Positions 37,880 to 48,303 of a stretch of DNA of 64,000 nt are shown one piece after another (the stretch's first letter is position 1; every line of letters starts with the position of its first letter). The DNA comes from Bacillus sp. FJAT-28004 (GTDB taxonomy: Bacteria; Bacillota; Bacilli; Paenibacillales; Paenibacillaceae). The stretch spans positions 3,250,418 to 3,314,417 of the forward strand of contig NZ_LGHP01000001.1 of assembly GCF_001280845.1 (NCBI RefSeq), read 5' to 3'. A model generated the notes under the pieces. That model was not told the origin of the DNA, did no database searches, and saw nothing but the letters and a program-made list of their open reading frames with translations. The position numbers and the translations under genes are program-made.

Positions 37880-39139
37880 TTATTTCAAATATCCGCCTGG
37901 ATTAACAGGAGTTTGGCTCTTACGCACTTCAAAATGCAAATGCGGTCCCGTCGAATTGCCTGTACTGCCAACCTCAGCAATCTTCTGGCCCTTCTTAACG
38001 GTTTCACCTTTTTTTACGTCAATTCCACCATTTCGAATATGTCCGTATAACGTCCACAAGCCATTCCCATGGTCAATGATGACACAATTTCCGTAAGTGC
38101 TCCACTTTTGCGCAACGAGTACAACACCGTCTTCAGCTGCGTATATATCCGTTCCCTGTGGTGCAGCGAAATCCATGCCTGTATGCGTATGTTTTTTACC
38201 TGTGATCGGATGAACCCGTGTGCCAAAGCTTGAGCTTATGCGATAGTTATCCTTAATTGGCATACCAAGCTTACCGCCCGTATACGGATTCGATATTTTA
38301 TTTTTCGCTGCATTCAACTTCGCTACTTCCGCAGCAAGCGCCATAAGCAGCTCCTCTTGTTCCTTGCTGATGCCCTCGAGCTCCTCTAACGTGGAGTCGA
38401 TTTGGACGAGCTTATTGTCTAGTTGTTTGATATTGCTATTGTAGCTCGCTATCATGACTTCTTTCTCTTGTTCTTTCTTCACAAGATGAGCTTCATATTG
38501 CTCCAGCTTCTCATAAATCTTTTTTACTTCTGCAAATTGCTTCTCCACTTCCACTTTCTTGAGAGCAACAAGCTCCTTCTCTTCTCTTTGCTCCGCCAAA
38601 ATATCTCGATCCTGCGACAGAATCGATTGAAGGGCATCGAAACGATCAATGAAATCAGTAAAGCTAGTCGCGCTCAGAAGCACGTCCATATAAGATACAA
38701 AACCGTTCGTATACATCAGACGCATGCGAGATTGCAGCAACTCATCGCGTGTTACTACACGCTCTTCAGCCTGTTCGAGCTCAAGACCGGTCTGCAGCAA
38801 TTCCTCTTCCTTGGCATCGCTTTGCGCTTGCATTTTTGTTTTGTTGATGACGACATTATCAATCTCTGCCATCAAATTTGTGATAGAAGCTTCCGCTTCT
38901 GTTTTCTTACCCAGAATGCTTACTTTCTCATTCTCGGCTGTCTTTGCCTGATTATGAGCGTTAGCCGCTTGCCGCTCCGCTTTAGCGGCACGTTGCTCTG
39001 CTTCCCTCATTTCCGCCTTAGCGGCTGCTAATTGTTTCTTGATTTCGCTAAGAGAAGCAGCTTCTCCTCCTGTTGGTTGCATGACAAACACCGCAAGCAT
39101 TATCGTGACTGTGAATAACAGCCATTTCCTCTTCTTCAC
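37880..39139 (-). CDS. M23 murein hydrolase with coiled coil (EnvC/CwlO-like role)
   Basis: 419 residues. Signal peptide (about 1-27, GGEAA-S), a long coiled coil (about 28-255, heptad-rich EMREAEQRAAKAERQ and KELVALKKVEVEKQ) and a LytM/M23 endopeptidase domain (about 295-415; SSSFGTRVHPITGKKHTHTGMDF, GNCVIIDHGNGLWTLYGHI, STGPHLHFEVR) with the zinc ligands His and Asp of HTHTGMD and HxH of HLHFEV. Start is GTG at 39139 with AGGAGG eight bases upstream. Only 12 bases follow ftsX, so FtsEX probably controls this enzyme, as it does EnvC/PcsB/CwlO elsewhere. Confidence 0.92.
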   Translation of the reverse strand: MKKRKWLLFTVTIMLAVFVMQPTGGEAASLSEIKKQLAAAKAEMREAEQRAAKAERQAANAHNQAKTAENEKVSILGKKTEAEASITNLMAEIDNVVINKTKMQAQSDAKEEELLQTGLELEQAEERVVTRDELLQSRMRLMYTNGFVSYMDVLLSATSFTDFIDRFDALQSILSQDRDILAEQREEKELVALKKVEVEKQFAEVKKIYEKLEQYEAHLVKKEQEKEVMIASYNSNIKQLDNKLVQIDSTLEELEGISKEQEELLMALAAEVAKLNAAKNKISNPYTGGKLGMPIKDNYRISSSFGTRVHPITGKKHTHTGMDFAAPQGTDIYAAEDGVVLVAQKWSTYGNCVIIDHGNGLWTLYGHIRNGGIDVKKGETVKKGQKIAEVGSTGNSTGPHLHFEVRKSQTPVNPGGYLK

Positions 39140-39151
39140 GTTCGCATCCTC

Positions 39152-40069
39152 CTACACTTTCAAATACTTTCGTATCGAAATCGTGCTGCCCCAAATGCCG
39201 ATTAATGTTCCGAGTACTATGAGCAGCGTGGCGGTCAGCATACCAGACTCCTCTACCGTGATGAGCTTAATCATCATTAGCGATAATTCCATTTGCGTAA
39301 ATTTCACAAGCTGCGAGTAACCAACGAGCACAGCAACGGTTGTTAAAACCGAGCTGATAATTCCAATAAGTGCACCTTCAATGAAAAACGGCCAGCGAAT
39401 AAAAGAATTCGTCGCGCCAACCAACTTCATAATGCCAATTTCTCTGCGTCTTGCGATAATTGTCATTTTGATCGTGTTCGAGATCAGGAACATCGCTGTT
39501 ACCGACAGACCTACAACGATGACGATACCTATGTAACGCAAAGCATTTGTAATTTTGAAAAGAGTCTCTACCGTGCCTTGTCCATATTTAATTTTGGCAA
39601 TCGGAATGAGCTCATCTGCTTTATTTATCGCATCGATCTTCTTTGCTGCTTCTTCAATCGATTGCGGTTCATAAACCTCTACCGTAAACGAATCCGGCAG
39701 CGGGTTTTTTTCTTTCTCATAACCATCCAGCAAATCCTTATTCTCATCGCCTAGGTTTTTCCGCAGCAGCTCTAGACCCTCTGCTTTGGACACAAACGTT
39801 ACTTGCTTGACCTCTGTTAAATTACCGATTTTGTTCTGCAGCTCCGTTATCTTCGCTTTGTCTACATTAAGCTGTAAAAACACGCGAATTTGCACCTGAC
39901 TCTCGATCTGTGCCGCCATTGAGTTAACGTTTAGTGCGAGCAATAAAAATATGCCGAGGATGAACAAGGATATAAATATCGAGCTCACTGAAGCAAACGA
40001 CATCCAGCCATTTCTTATGATGTTTTTGGCGCCTTCTCGTAGATGACGGAGTATAGTTCTAAGCTTCAT
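39152..40069 (-). CDS. ftsX: cell division ABC transporter membrane subunit FtsX
   Basis: 305 residues. One span near residues 22-44, an outside domain, and three C-terminal spans, the FtsX topology. MKLRTILRHLREGAKNIIRNGWMS is the usual start, and the C-terminus ends with a span followed by STISIRKYLKV. ATG at 40069 with GAGGGGAG seven bases upstream overlaps ftsE by 11 bases. Transmits FtsE ATPase activity through the membrane to the adjacent M23 hydrolase. Confidence 0.96.
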   Translation of the reverse strand: MKLRTILRHLREGAKNIIRNGWMSFASVSSIFISLFILGIFLLLALNVNSMAAQIESQVQIRVFLQLNVDKAKITELQNKIGNLTEVKQVTFVSKAEGLELLRKNLGDENKDLLDGYEKEKNPLPDSFTVEVYEPQSIEEAAKKIDAINKADELIPIAKIKYGQGTVETLFKITNALRYIGIVIVVGLSVTAMFLISNTIKMTIIARRREIGIMKLVGATNSFIRWPFFIEGALIGIISSVLTTVAVLVGYSQLVKFTQMELSLMMIKLITVEESGMLTATLLIVLGTLIGIWGSTISIRKYLKV

Positions 40070-40745
40070 AACCGTACTCCCCTCTAGCCTCGTCACGTAC
40101 GATATTGCCGTCCTCGATTGCAATGACGCGCTTACGTATGGAGTTAACGATATCTTTATTGTGGGTAGCCATAATGATTGTCGCGCCGCGGAAGTTGATT
40201 TCCTCAAGCAAGTTCATAATGCCCTGCGACGTTTCCGGGTCCAAGTTGCCCGTAGGCTCGTCCGCTACGATAACGGATGGGTTATTTACAATCGCTCTTG
40301 CAATCGATACCCGCTGCTGCTCACCGCCCGATAACTGAGCTGGCAGGCTTGCATGCTTATGCTTCAATCCTACGAGATCGAGAACCTCCATCGTTCGCCT
40401 CTTGATCACGCGGGTCGGGGCTTCAATAACTTCCATAGCAAATGCAACGTTTTCAAATACAGTTAATTTGGGTAAAAGTCTAAAGTCCTGAAAAATAACG
40501 CCAATATTTCGTCTAACAAATGGGATTTTGCGCGGTTTCAGCTTCCCTATGTTAAATCCATTAACAGAAATCTGCCCTTTTGTCGGTACTTCCTCACGAT
40601 AAATTAATTTCATAAATGTCGATTTACCTGCACCAGATGGTCCTACTAGATAAACAAATTCATTGCGATCTATACGAACAGAGACGCCTTTTAACGCATG
40701 CGTTCCGTCGGTGTACGTTTTCCATATGTCTTGCATCTCAATCAC
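40059..40745 (-). CDS. ftsE: cell division ATP-binding protein FtsE
   Basis: 228-residue ABC ATPase. Walker A GPSGAGKST (about 35-43), signature LSGGEQQR (about 138-145), Walker B VIVADEPTGNLDP, and switch ATHNKD. Start GTG at 40745 with AGGATG nine bases upstream. First gene of ftsE-ftsX-M23. No clear promoter was fixed in the divergent region 40746-40934. Confidence 0.97.
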   Translation of the reverse strand: MIEMQDIWKTYTDGTHALKGVSVRIDRNEFVYLVGPSGAGKSTFMKLIYREEVPTKGQISVNGFNIGKLKPRKIPFVRRNIGVIFQDFRLLPKLTVFENVAFAMEVIEAPTRVIKRRTMEVLDLVGLKHKHASLPAQLSGGEQQRVSIARAIVNNPSVIVADEPTGNLDPETSQGIMNLLEEINFRGATIIMATHNKDIVNSIRKRVIAIEDGNIVRDEARGEYGYEA

Positions 40746-40934
40746 ATTATCACATCCTGTTTATAGTCAGTACTACTATTTCGACAGTTTGTGCTGAATT
40801 CCTTCATAAGGAGCTCGCTTTCCTCATTTTTCACAAATCTCATAATCGAAGCAATTGTCGAATCAACCTCTCACTGCGCATTAGACAAAATTGCAGAGTA
40901 TTCAGCATATACATGTAAGACTGCTTTTTTTAAC

Positions 40935-42401
40935 ATGCAGAAAGGAGTGATTCGTATCGTAAAACGTATCCATATTGGGATTATCATTGCGGCTTCGCTG
41001 CTTCTTATTGCAGCTGTAGGTTGGGGCTTTATCTGGAACTATGCACAGCAAAAAACGGTTCCTGATGAGGTTGATGCTGGCGGCATAGCTATTGGAGGCA
41101 TGCCGATAGAAGATGCTCTTAAGCTGCTCACGGAATATGAGAGTTCGTTGCAGCAGCGCACTATTACGATTCATGCATCTGCGGAAGCTGGCGACAGCAA
41201 GCAATGGACCGTAAAAGAGCTTGGGTATAAAGCAGAATTCAAAACCATTCGCGAGGCCTTATTAAAACTTGGCGAAGGTGATATATGGGATCGTGCCGTT
41301 TACCGCTATCAATTTCCCAACCAGTATGAGCTCTCACAAGCTTGGAACTCTGACGCATTTGATGCAGCCCTTCGCAAGCAGTGGAGCTGGATTGAAAAAA
41401 GTGCTACCAAAAATGCAACGCGAATCATTACCGATAAGGACGAGGTAATCTATGAGCCTCATGTTGATGCCTACCGCTTGGATATCGGAGAACTTATCGA
41501 ACAGGTGAACGATTGGGTCGTACTGAAAAAGGAGCAAATCGGTGCGCCTGCTGAGAAAGCTTTTGAAGCAGAACTGCCGATCACCGTTATTCATCCCGAA
41601 CTAACACTTGAGAAATTGAAGGAAGAAGGAATAGATCGTAAAATTATATCTTTTTCTACTGATTTCAGGACGAGCGCAGAAGGACGTGCTCACAACGTGA
41701 CCGTAACCGCAGAAGCTCTTAACGATTGGGAACTCGCACCTGGTGAAATTTTCGATTATAGCAAGCTAATTGCCAAAGCAGAGGAATTATACGAGTATCG
41801 CGAAGCTCCAGTTATTTTGAATGGGAAGCTTGTTCCAGGCATCGGCGGCGGCATATGCCAAGTATCGAGCACGCTTTACAATGCGATCCTTCGAGCAGGG
41901 TTGGAAATTGTCGAACGACGCAATCATTCACTGCCCGTTGCTTATTTGCCTATTGGCCAGGACGCTACTTATGCGGGTGGCGCCATCAACTTTCGTTTTA
42001 AAAACACAACAGGCAAAAACCTCATCATTCGTACCTCAGTAGTGGATCGCAAGCTGACGATCAAGCTGTTCGGTACAATGAAAGATAACGAAAAGTACGA
42101 TATCGAATCCGTAACGCTCAAAACGATTGAACCAACGGTTCAGGAAAAAACGAATACACGCTTATCGCCAGGCCAAAAGGTTACTGTGGAAACAGGTAAG
42201 CAGGGCTTTGTCGTAGAAACCTACCGTACGCTAACTCGTGATGGCGAAGTCGTCTCCCGTGAACGCTTGTCACGTGATACCTACAAGGCTCAGCCAACCA
42301 TCATTGAGGTTGGCCCGATGAAGGGCGGAAAAGGACCATCAGCTACGCCAACTCCGCCACCGCAAACGACAGAACCGCTGCTCGAGGATGGAGTTTTATA
42401 G
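40935..42401 (+). CDS. VanW-family protein with G5-like C-terminus
   Basis: 488 residues from ATG 40935. N-terminal membrane anchor (about 13-35, IGIIIAASLLLIAAVGWGFIW), a YoaR/PG-binding-type region (about 45-260, GGIAIGGMPIEDALKLL), the VanW core (about 280-415; SFSTDFRTSAEGRAHNV, LAPGEIFDYSKL, GIGGGICQVSSTLYNAILRAGLEIVERRNHS) and a G5-like tail (about 430-480). Function in the family unclear; named from a gene near vancomycin resistance. The start is odd: the strong AAAGGAG (40941-40947) lies inside the frame with no ATG/GTG/TTG at normal distance, only ATC at 40956, while the ATG at 40935 has no site. Confidence 0.86.
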   Translation: MQKGVIRIVKRIHIGIIIAASLLLIAAVGWGFIWNYAQQKTVPDEVDAGGIAIGGMPIEDALKLLTEYESSLQQRTITIHASAEAGDSKQWTVKELGYKAEFKTIREALLKLGEGDIWDRAVYRYQFPNQYELSQAWNSDAFDAALRKQWSWIEKSATKNATRIITDKDEVIYEPHVDAYRLDIGELIEQVNDWVVLKKEQIGAPAEKAFEAELPITVIHPELTLEKLKEEGIDRKIISFSTDFRTSAEGRAHNVTVTAEALNDWELAPGEIFDYSKLIAKAEELYEYREAPVILNGKLVPGIGGGICQVSSTLYNAILRAGLEIVERRNHSLPVAYLPIGQDATYAGGAINFRFKNTTGKNLIIRTSVVDRKLTIKLFGTMKDNEKYDIESVTLKTIEPTVQEKTNTRLSPGQKVTVETGKQGFVVETYRTLTRDGEVVSRERLSRDTYKAQPTIIEVGPMKGGKGPSATPTPPPQTTEPLLEDGVL

Positions 42402-42447
42402 GTGTATGAGTGACTAGTGCGTGGAAACTGCTATCAACTTATCTATC

Positions 42448-42499
42448 AAAAAAAGCAGTTCAGCTCGTTGCCTCCAAGGCAACGCTGAACTGCTTTTTA
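42448..42499. terminator. bidirectional terminator between VanW gene and argH
   Basis: AAAAAGCAGTTCAGC / GCTGAACTGCTTTTT outer stem with an inner GTTGCC/GGCAAC pair. Flanking A and T tracts allow termination from both converging genes. Confidence 0.93.
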
Positions 42500-42530
42500 A
42501 TCTATATACCTTTATAAAGGGCTAACTCCA

Positions 42531-43946
42531 TTATCTGCTGCGCTCAAGATACTCTGTCACCCATGCTGCTGTTTGCTCTAATGCAAGCTCTGCGCGTCCA
42601 ATTGCATCTTGTACTTGTGTTTTTGCCGTACCGCCATAAACGTTACGCGCATTTACAACCTGTTCCGGTTGAAGCACTGCATAAATACGATCATCGAACA
42701 AAGAAGAGAACTTCTTGAACTCTTCCAGTGTAAGGTCTAGCAAGTATTTGTTTTGCTCGATGCAATACAATACGGTTTTGCCGATAACCTCATGTGCTTG
42801 GCGGAAAGGCAAGCCTTTGCCAACGAGGAAGTCTGCAATATCCGTTGCGTTCGAGAAATCCTGGTTAACGGCTTGACGCATCCGTTCCTTGTTTACCTTC
42901 ATCGTTGCAATCATCGGAGCAAATAACTGAAGCGCGCCTTGCAGCGTCTTCACTGTATCGAACATGCCTTCTTTGTCTTCCTGCATGTCTTTGTTATAAG
43001 CAAGCGGCAATGATTTAAGCACTGTCAGCAAGCCAACAAGATCACCGTAAACGCGTCCGGTTTTACCGCGAACAAGTTCAGGTACGTCTGGGTTTTTCTT
43101 TTGCGGCATAATGCTGCTGCCTGTGCAGAACGCATCATCCAACTCAACAAAGTGAAACTCGGTGCTCGACCAAAGAATAAGCTCTTCGCTAAGGCGCGAT
43201 AGATGCATCATGATAATCGATGCGTCAGCTAGAAACTCAACAATAAAGTCACGGTCGCTTACCGCATCCAAGCTATTCTCATAAACGCGATCAAACTTAA
43301 GTTGGCTTGCCACAAAATGACGATCGATTGGGAAGGTTGTCCCTGCCAAAGCGCCTGCTCCAAGCGGAAGCACGTTGATACGCTTATAGCTGTCTTGCAA
43401 ACGCTCAATATCGCGTCCAAACATCGATACGTAAGCCATCAAGTGATGAGCAAACAGGATCGGCTGCGCACGCTGCAAATGCGTATAACCAGGTACAATC
43501 GTATCAATATTAGCTTTCGCTTGCCCAATAAGTGCGGATTGCAGTTTGTATAGCATATCTACGAACTCGACAACGCGCTTACGCAGCCACAAATGCATAT
43601 CCGTCGCAACTTGGTCATTCCGGCTGCGGCCGGTATGAAGCTTGCCGCCTACGGAGCCAACATCGTCGATTAGCGTCTTCTCGATATTCATATGAATATC
43701 TTCGTCTCCAATAGAGAATTCGATATCGTCGCGTTTGATGCGCTGAAGCACGCGGTGCAAGCCGTCCTTAATCTTCTCAACGTCATCCAAAGGAAGTATG
43801 CCTTGCTTGCCCAGCATCGTAACATGCGCCAGACTGCCTTGAATATCCTCTTCAGCGAGCTCCTTGTCGAACATAATCGATGCCGTATATTCCTCTACCA
43901 ATTGGTCCGTTTTTTTCGTAAAACGACCGCCCCATAATTTACTCAC
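42531..43946 (-). CDS. argH: argininosuccinate lyase
   Basis: 471 residues; splits argininosuccinate into arginine and fumarate, last step of arginine synthesis. Signature [12 protein letters not shown] (about 280-291), the [10 protein letters not shown] segment and [18 protein letters not shown] loop ([13 protein letters not shown]) with the catalytic His. GTG start at 43946, 12 bases after GGGAG. Last gene of the arg operon; 26 bases after argG. Confidence 0.98.
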   Translation of the reverse strand: MSKLWGGRFTKKTDQLVEEYTASIMFDKELAEEDIQGSLAHVTMLGKQGILPLDDVEKIKDGLHRVLQRIKRDDIEFSIGDEDIHMNIEKTLIDDVGSVGGKLHTGRSRNDQVATDMHLWLRKRVVEFVDMLYKLQSALIGQAKANIDTIVPGYTHLQRAQPILFAHHLMAYVSMFGRDIERLQDSYKRINVLPLGAGALAGTTFPIDRHFVASQLKFDRVYENSLDAVSDRDFIVEFLADASIIMMHLSRLSEELILWSSTEFHFVELDDAFCTGSSIMPQKKNPDVPELVRGKTGRVYGDLVGLLTVLKSLPLAYNKDMQEDKEGMFDTVKTLQGALQLFAPMIATMKVNKERMRQAVNQDFSNATDIADFLVGKGLPFRQAHEVIGKTVLYCIEQNKYLLDLTLEEFKKFSSLFDDRIYAVLQPEQVVNARNVYGGTAKTQVQDAIGRAELALEQTAAWVTEYLERSR

Positions 43947-43972
43947 TGGTTCGCTACACTCCCTTGTAAAAC

Positions 43973-45202
43973 TTATTTATTGCTAACTGCCGATGATACT
44001 TTTAGACGCAATGCGTTCAGACGGATAAAGCCAGTCGCGTCACCTTGATCGTATGCTTGTGAAGGATCAGCTTCCATCGTTGCAATATCAGGATTGTACA
44101 AGCTCACTGGGCTTTGTACGCCTGCTCCGATAACATTACCTTTGTACAGCTTCAAGCGAACAACGCCGCTTACGTTCTTTTGTGATTCCGACACAAGTGC
44201 TTGCAAAGCAAGACGCTCAGGCGCGAACCAGAAGCCGTTGTATACGAGCTGGCTATATTTTGCAATCAACGAATCACGAAGATGCATAACTTCGCGGTCC
44301 ATTGTCAAAGATTCCATTTTGCGGTGAGCGGTGAACAAGATTGTGCCGCCCGGTGTTTCGTACACGCCGCGGCTCTTCATGCCGACAAAACGATTCTCAA
44401 CCATGTCAACGCGTCCGATGCCGTGCTTGCCGCCAAGGTCGTTGAGCATATCCATAACCTCAAGTGGGCTAAGCTCTTTGCCGTTAATAGCCGTACAGTT
44501 GCCTTCTGCAAAAGTAAGCTCTACATATTCTGCTTTATCCGGAGCATTCTCAGGAGATACGCTTAGCACATACATGCTTTCGTTTTCTTCAGAGCTAGGA
44601 TCGAACCAAGGATCTTCCAGCATGCCGCTCTCAAAGCTAATGTGCAGCAGGTTGCGGTCTGTCGAATACGGCTTCGCCGCAGACGCCGTAACTGGAATGT
44701 TGTGTTTCTCCGCATACGCGATCATTTCCGCACGACCCGGGAATTCTTCACGGAATGCTTCAAGGCGCCAAGGCGCGATAACGCCGATCTCAGGAGCAAG
44801 TGCAGCAGCAGTCAGCTCAAAACGAACCTGATCGTTGCCTTTGCCTGTTGCGCCGTGCGCAATATAAGCTGCGCCTTCTGCGCGAGCGATATCAACCATG
44901 CGTTTCGCAATAAGCGGACGGGCAATGGAAGTTCCGAGCAAATATTGGCCTTCATAAAGCGTTCCCGCTTGGAACATCGGGTAGATGAAATCTTTTGCGA
45001 ACTCATCGCGAAGATCATCGATGTACACTTTGGAAGCGCCCGTTGCGAGTGCTTTTTCTTCCAAGCCGTCAAGCTCATCCTTTTGTCCAATATCTGCTGT
45101 GAATGCGATGATTTCAGCATCGTAAGTTTCTTTCAACCATTTGAGGATAACCGAAGTATCCAAGCCTCCGGAGTAGGCGAGTACAATTTTTTCTTTTGCC
45201 AT
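43973..45202 (-). CDS. argG: argininosuccinate synthase
   Basis: 409 residues; joins citrulline and aspartate using ATP. PP-loop AYSGGLDTS (about 9-17), [19 protein letters not shown] segment ([15 protein letters not shown]) and [12 protein letters not shown] near the C-terminal half. ATG at 45202 with AGGGAAG upstream. Lies between argF and argH. Confidence 0.98.
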   Translation of the reverse strand: MAKEKIVLAYSGGLDTSVILKWLKETYDAEIIAFTADIGQKDELDGLEEKALATGASKVYIDDLRDEFAKDFIYPMFQAGTLYEGQYLLGTSIARPLIAKRMVDIARAEGAAYIAHGATGKGNDQVRFELTAAALAPEIGVIAPWRLEAFREEFPGRAEMIAYAEKHNIPVTASAAKPYSTDRNLLHISFESGMLEDPWFDPSSEENESMYVLSVSPENAPDKAEYVELTFAEGNCTAINGKELSPLEVMDMLNDLGGKHGIGRVDMVENRFVGMKSRGVYETPGGTILFTAHRKMESLTMDREVMHLRDSLIAKYSQLVYNGFWFAPERLALQALVSESQKNVSGVVRLKLYKGNVIGAGVQSPVSLYNPDIATMEADPSQAYDQGDATGFIRLNALRLKVSSAVSNK

Positions 45203-45253
45203 AGTATTGTTTTACTTCCCTTCGAATAAATTCATATATTTATAGCGTTTAAG

Positions 45254-46213
45254 CTAGGACATGATTGCTGCCATAATCGCTTTTTGTGCGTGAAGACGGT
45301 TCTCTGCCTGGTCGAAAATAATCGAACGATCGCCGTCGATTACGCCTTCGCTCACTTCTTCGCCGCGGTGTGCCGGCAAGCAGTGCATGAAGAGGTAGTC
45401 CTTCTTCGCGTATTTCGTAATAGCCTCATTAACCTGATAAGCGGCAAAAGCAATCTCACGTTCCTTCTGCTCTGCTTCTTGCCCCATGCTCGCCCACACA
45501 TCTGTGTATACGATATCAGCGTCAGCAATAGCTTCCTTCGGATCGCGGCAAATGTGAATTTGCGAACCCGTCTCGGCAGCATGATCCTTCGTTTGCTGAA
45601 TAATATCTGCATCCGGCTCATAACCCTCTGGAGTCGCAACAGACATATGAAGACCAAGCTTCGCAGCGCCCATCAACAGAGAATGAGTCATATTGTTGCC
45701 ATCGCCGATATAAGCAATTTTCAAACCTTCCAAACGACCCTTTTGCTCAAGAATGGTTTGGTAATCCGCAAGTGCTTGGCATGGATGTGATAGATCCGTC
45801 AAACCGTTGATGACCGGAATTGTTGCTCCACGAGCAAGCTCAACCACCTTACGATGTGCGAATGTACGAATCATAATACCGTCTAGGTAGCGCGACAACG
45901 TTTGTGCTGTATCCCAGATCGTCTCGCCGCGACCGATTTGCAGATCATTTCCACTAAGGAATAGACCCTGACCGCCAAGCTGGTACATCCCAACTTCAAA
46001 CGAAACACGTGTACGTGTCGACGATTTCTCAAAAATCATACCAAGCGTCTTACCCTTTAGTACATGGTGAGTTTCGCCCGCTTTTTGTTTTTGCTTCAGA
46101 TCAATGGCTAGGTCGATCAAGTAACGAATTTCCTCTGGCTTAAAATCAACCAGCATTAGAAAGTCGCGCCCTTTCAAGCTTTGCGCCAAATCCTCGTTTA
46201 CTGTTCCTTGCAT
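45254..46213 (-). CDS. argF: ornithine carbamoyltransferase
   Basis: 319 residues; makes citrulline from ornithine and carbamoyl phosphate. Carbamoyl phosphate motif KSSTRTR (about 62-68), FAHRKV, HPCQALAD, and HCLPAHRGEE near the C-terminus. ATG at 46213 with AAGGAGGG nine bases upstream; the 13 extra codons before it are not conserved. Biosynthetic type by operon context. Confidence 0.97.
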   Translation of the reverse strand: MQGTVNEDLAQSLKGRDFLMLVDFKPEEIRYLIDLAIDLKQKQKAGETHHVLKGKTLGMIFEKSSTRTRVSFEVGMYQLGGQGLFLSGNDLQIGRGETIWDTAQTLSRYLDGIMIRTFAHRKVVELARGATIPVINGLTDLSHPCQALADYQTILEQKGRLEGLKIAYIGDGNNMTHSLLMGAAKLGLHMSVATPEGYEPDADIIQQTKDHAAETGSQIHICRDPKEAIADADIVYTDVWASMGQEAEQKEREIAFAAYQVNEAITKYAKKDYLFMHCLPAHRGEEVSEGVIDGDRSIIFDQAENRLHAQKAIMAAIMS

Positions 46214-46252
46214 GGTAGAGCCCTCCTTCAGCTTAAAACAATCTTCTAGCAT

Positions 46253-47461
46253 TTATGATTTAACGACATGCCGCTTCGCTTCCAGTAGTTCGACTAATAG
46301 CGCAACAGCTATGTCAATTTCTTCATCCGTAACGAGTAAATTAGGCAATAATCGAATGACATTCGGTCCTGCCGAGATAACGATCAGACCACGCTCCTGT
46401 GCCGCGTTCAAAATATCTGAAATAGGCTCCGCACACGCGATCCCTACTAGCAAACCAAGTCCACGAACCTCATGAACAAAATCATTCCCCGCAAGTTTCT
46501 CCCGAAGCTGTGAAATCAGATATTCGCCTTTTTGCGCCGCGCGCGCGGACAAATTCTCTCCAACGATCGTCTCAAGAGTCGCCTTTACAACTGCTGTAGC
46601 AATCGGCGTTCCACCGAATGTTGAGCCGTGGCTGCCTGCGGTAAAACCTTCACGAAGCTTTTCCTTTGCGGCCATTGCGCCAACTGGGAAGCCACTTCCA
46701 AGACCTTTGGCCATCGTGAAAATATCAGGCTCAATCCCGTAATGCTCATATGCAAACAGCTTGCCTGTACGTCCCATTCCCGTTTGAATCTCATCCACAA
46801 TAAGAAGAATGCCTTGCTTCTCGCATAGAGCGACAAGCTCTTTCATGTAATCGGGATCAACCGGATAAATACCGCCTTCTGCCTGCACCATTTCCAGCAT
46901 GATTGCTGCCGTTTGGTCAGAAACAGCCGCTTCAAGTGCAGCTAAATCGTTCAGAGGAATGGTTTTGAAGCCAGCCGGCAGCGGCGCAAAACCTTCCTTC
47001 ACCTTCGCTTGGCCCGTTGCTGTAAGCGTAGCAAGCGTACGTCCGTGGAACGATTGCTCGAAAGTAATGATCTCGAATCGACCATTGTTCAGTACCTTCT
47101 GATTGTAACGGCGTGCAAGCTTGATAGCCGCTTCGTTCGCCTCAGCACCCGAGTTGCAGAAAAACACGGCATCTGCGCAGCTATTGTCAGTAATGAGCTT
47201 ACCAGCTTCCGCTTGGTTCGGAATATGGAACAGATTCGATACATGCCACAGCTCGTCGAGCTGCTTAACGAGCGCTGCTTTGATTTGTTTAGGAGCATGC
47301 CCTAGATTTGTAACGGCAATACCGCTCATAAAATCGAGATATTTATTTCCTTTATCGTCCCATAGCCAGCTGCCGTCACCTTTTACCAAAGCCATCGGAT
47401 ATCTTGCATAGGTTGGAAAAAGAGATTGGTCAACTGCAGCTGTTGCATTCGTGTCACTCAT
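46253..47461 (-). CDS. argD: acetylornithine aminotransferase
   Basis: 402-residue class III PLP aminotransferase making N-acetylornithine. GSGSEAN-like CNSGAEANEAAIKLARRY, LIVDEIQTGMGRTG (Asp pairs with PLP) and the PLP lysine in TMAKGLGSGFPVGA. ATG at 47461, five bases after argB. Ends 39 bases before the argF start. Confidence 0.97.
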   Translation of the reverse strand: MSDTNATAAVDQSLFPTYARYPMALVKGDGSWLWDDKGNKYLDFMSGIAVTNLGHAPKQIKAALVKQLDELWHVSNLFHIPNQAEAGKLITDNSCADAVFFCNSGAEANEAAIKLARRYNQKVLNNGRFEIITFEQSFHGRTLATLTATGQAKVKEGFAPLPAGFKTIPLNDLAALEAAVSDQTAAIMLEMVQAEGGIYPVDPDYMKELVALCEKQGILLIVDEIQTGMGRTGKLFAYEHYGIEPDIFTMAKGLGSGFPVGAMAAKEKLREGFTAGSHGSTFGGTPIATAVVKATLETIVGENLSARAAQKGEYLISQLREKLAGNDFVHEVRGLGLLVGIACAEPISDILNAAQERGLIVISAGPNVIRLLPNLLVTDEEIDIAVALLVELLEAKRHVVKS

Positions 47462-47466
47462 CGACC

Positions 47467-48273
47467 TTACACCCGCCCTTCATTCATCTGAACTATTCGA
47501 GTACCAACGCCGCCTTCACGTACCGCTCTTGTCAAAACGCCTGGCTCCTCACCGCTTACGATCACCACTTCACGCACACGGCCTTGTATGCACTGAATCG
47601 CTGCGCGAACTTTTGGAATCATGCCGCCGTAAATCTCACCGCTTGTTATCATCTCTTCAATCTCTGCAACGGATACAACAGGAAGCACCTGCTTCTGTCC
47701 ATCTACTGTTTTGAGAATGCCCGGTACGTCCGTAACAACGATCATTCGTTCTACTCCGAGATGGGAGGCAACAGCACCTGCAGCTGTGTCCGCATTAATG
47801 TTGTAGCGTTGCCCTTGATCATCAATCCCGATGGGTGCAATGACTGGAATGTAACCCATGTTCATAACACCTTCAATAATCTCAGCATTCACATCTGTAA
47901 CGTCGCCGACAAAGCCGATCTCTGCCGAGTTTGCAACAGGCCGCGCTTGAATGAGCATGCCATCCACACCGGATAATCCGAGTGCCTTAGCGCCGTTGAT
48001 TTGAATTTTTCGAACGATTTCTTTATTAATACGACCGGCAAGTACCATCTCAACTACGTCAAGCACAGCATCATTGGTTTTACGCAGACCGTTAACAAAT
48101 CCAGTCTCTATTCCCAGCTTACCGAGCGTTTCCGATATCGCTGGACCGCCGCCATGCACGATGACCGGAAGAACGCCAGATAGCTGAAGCTCTCGCAACT
48201 CGTCAAAAAAACTGTTAGGAAGCGCCGCCAGTGTGCTGCCTCCGCATTTCATTACAAATCGTTGCTCCGTCAC
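47467..48273 (-). CDS. argB: acetylglutamate kinase
   Basis: 268 residues of the amino-acid kinase fold. FVMKCGGS (about 6-13) phosphate loop, VIVHGGGPAIS, GLSGVDGMLI and GGMIPKV(R)AA near the C-terminus. Start GTG at 48273 since GGAGGG lies nine bases upstream; a TTG seven codons before overlaps that site. Arginine feedback would require an N-terminal extension, which is absent. Confidence 0.97.
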   Translation of the reverse strand: MTEQRFVMKCGGSTLAALPNSFFDELRELQLSGVLPVIVHGGGPAISETLGKLGIETGFVNGLRKTNDAVLDVVEMVLAGRINKEIVRKIQINGAKALGLSGVDGMLIQARPVANSAEIGFVGDVTDVNAEIIEGVMNMGYIPVIAPIGIDDQGQRYNINADTAAGAVASHLGVERMIVVTDVPGILKTVDGQKQVLPVVSVAEIEEMITSGEIYGGMIPKVRAAIQCIQGRVREVVIVSGEEPGVLTRAVREGGVGTRIVQMNEGRV

Positions 48274-48303
48274 TGTTCCATACCCTCCAAGCATCTACTT
48301 TGC

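Noticed and set aside
38423..39031. 202-residue plus-strand open frame opposite the M23 gene
   Set aside because: Phe/Leu-rich shadow of the coiled-coil coding strand.
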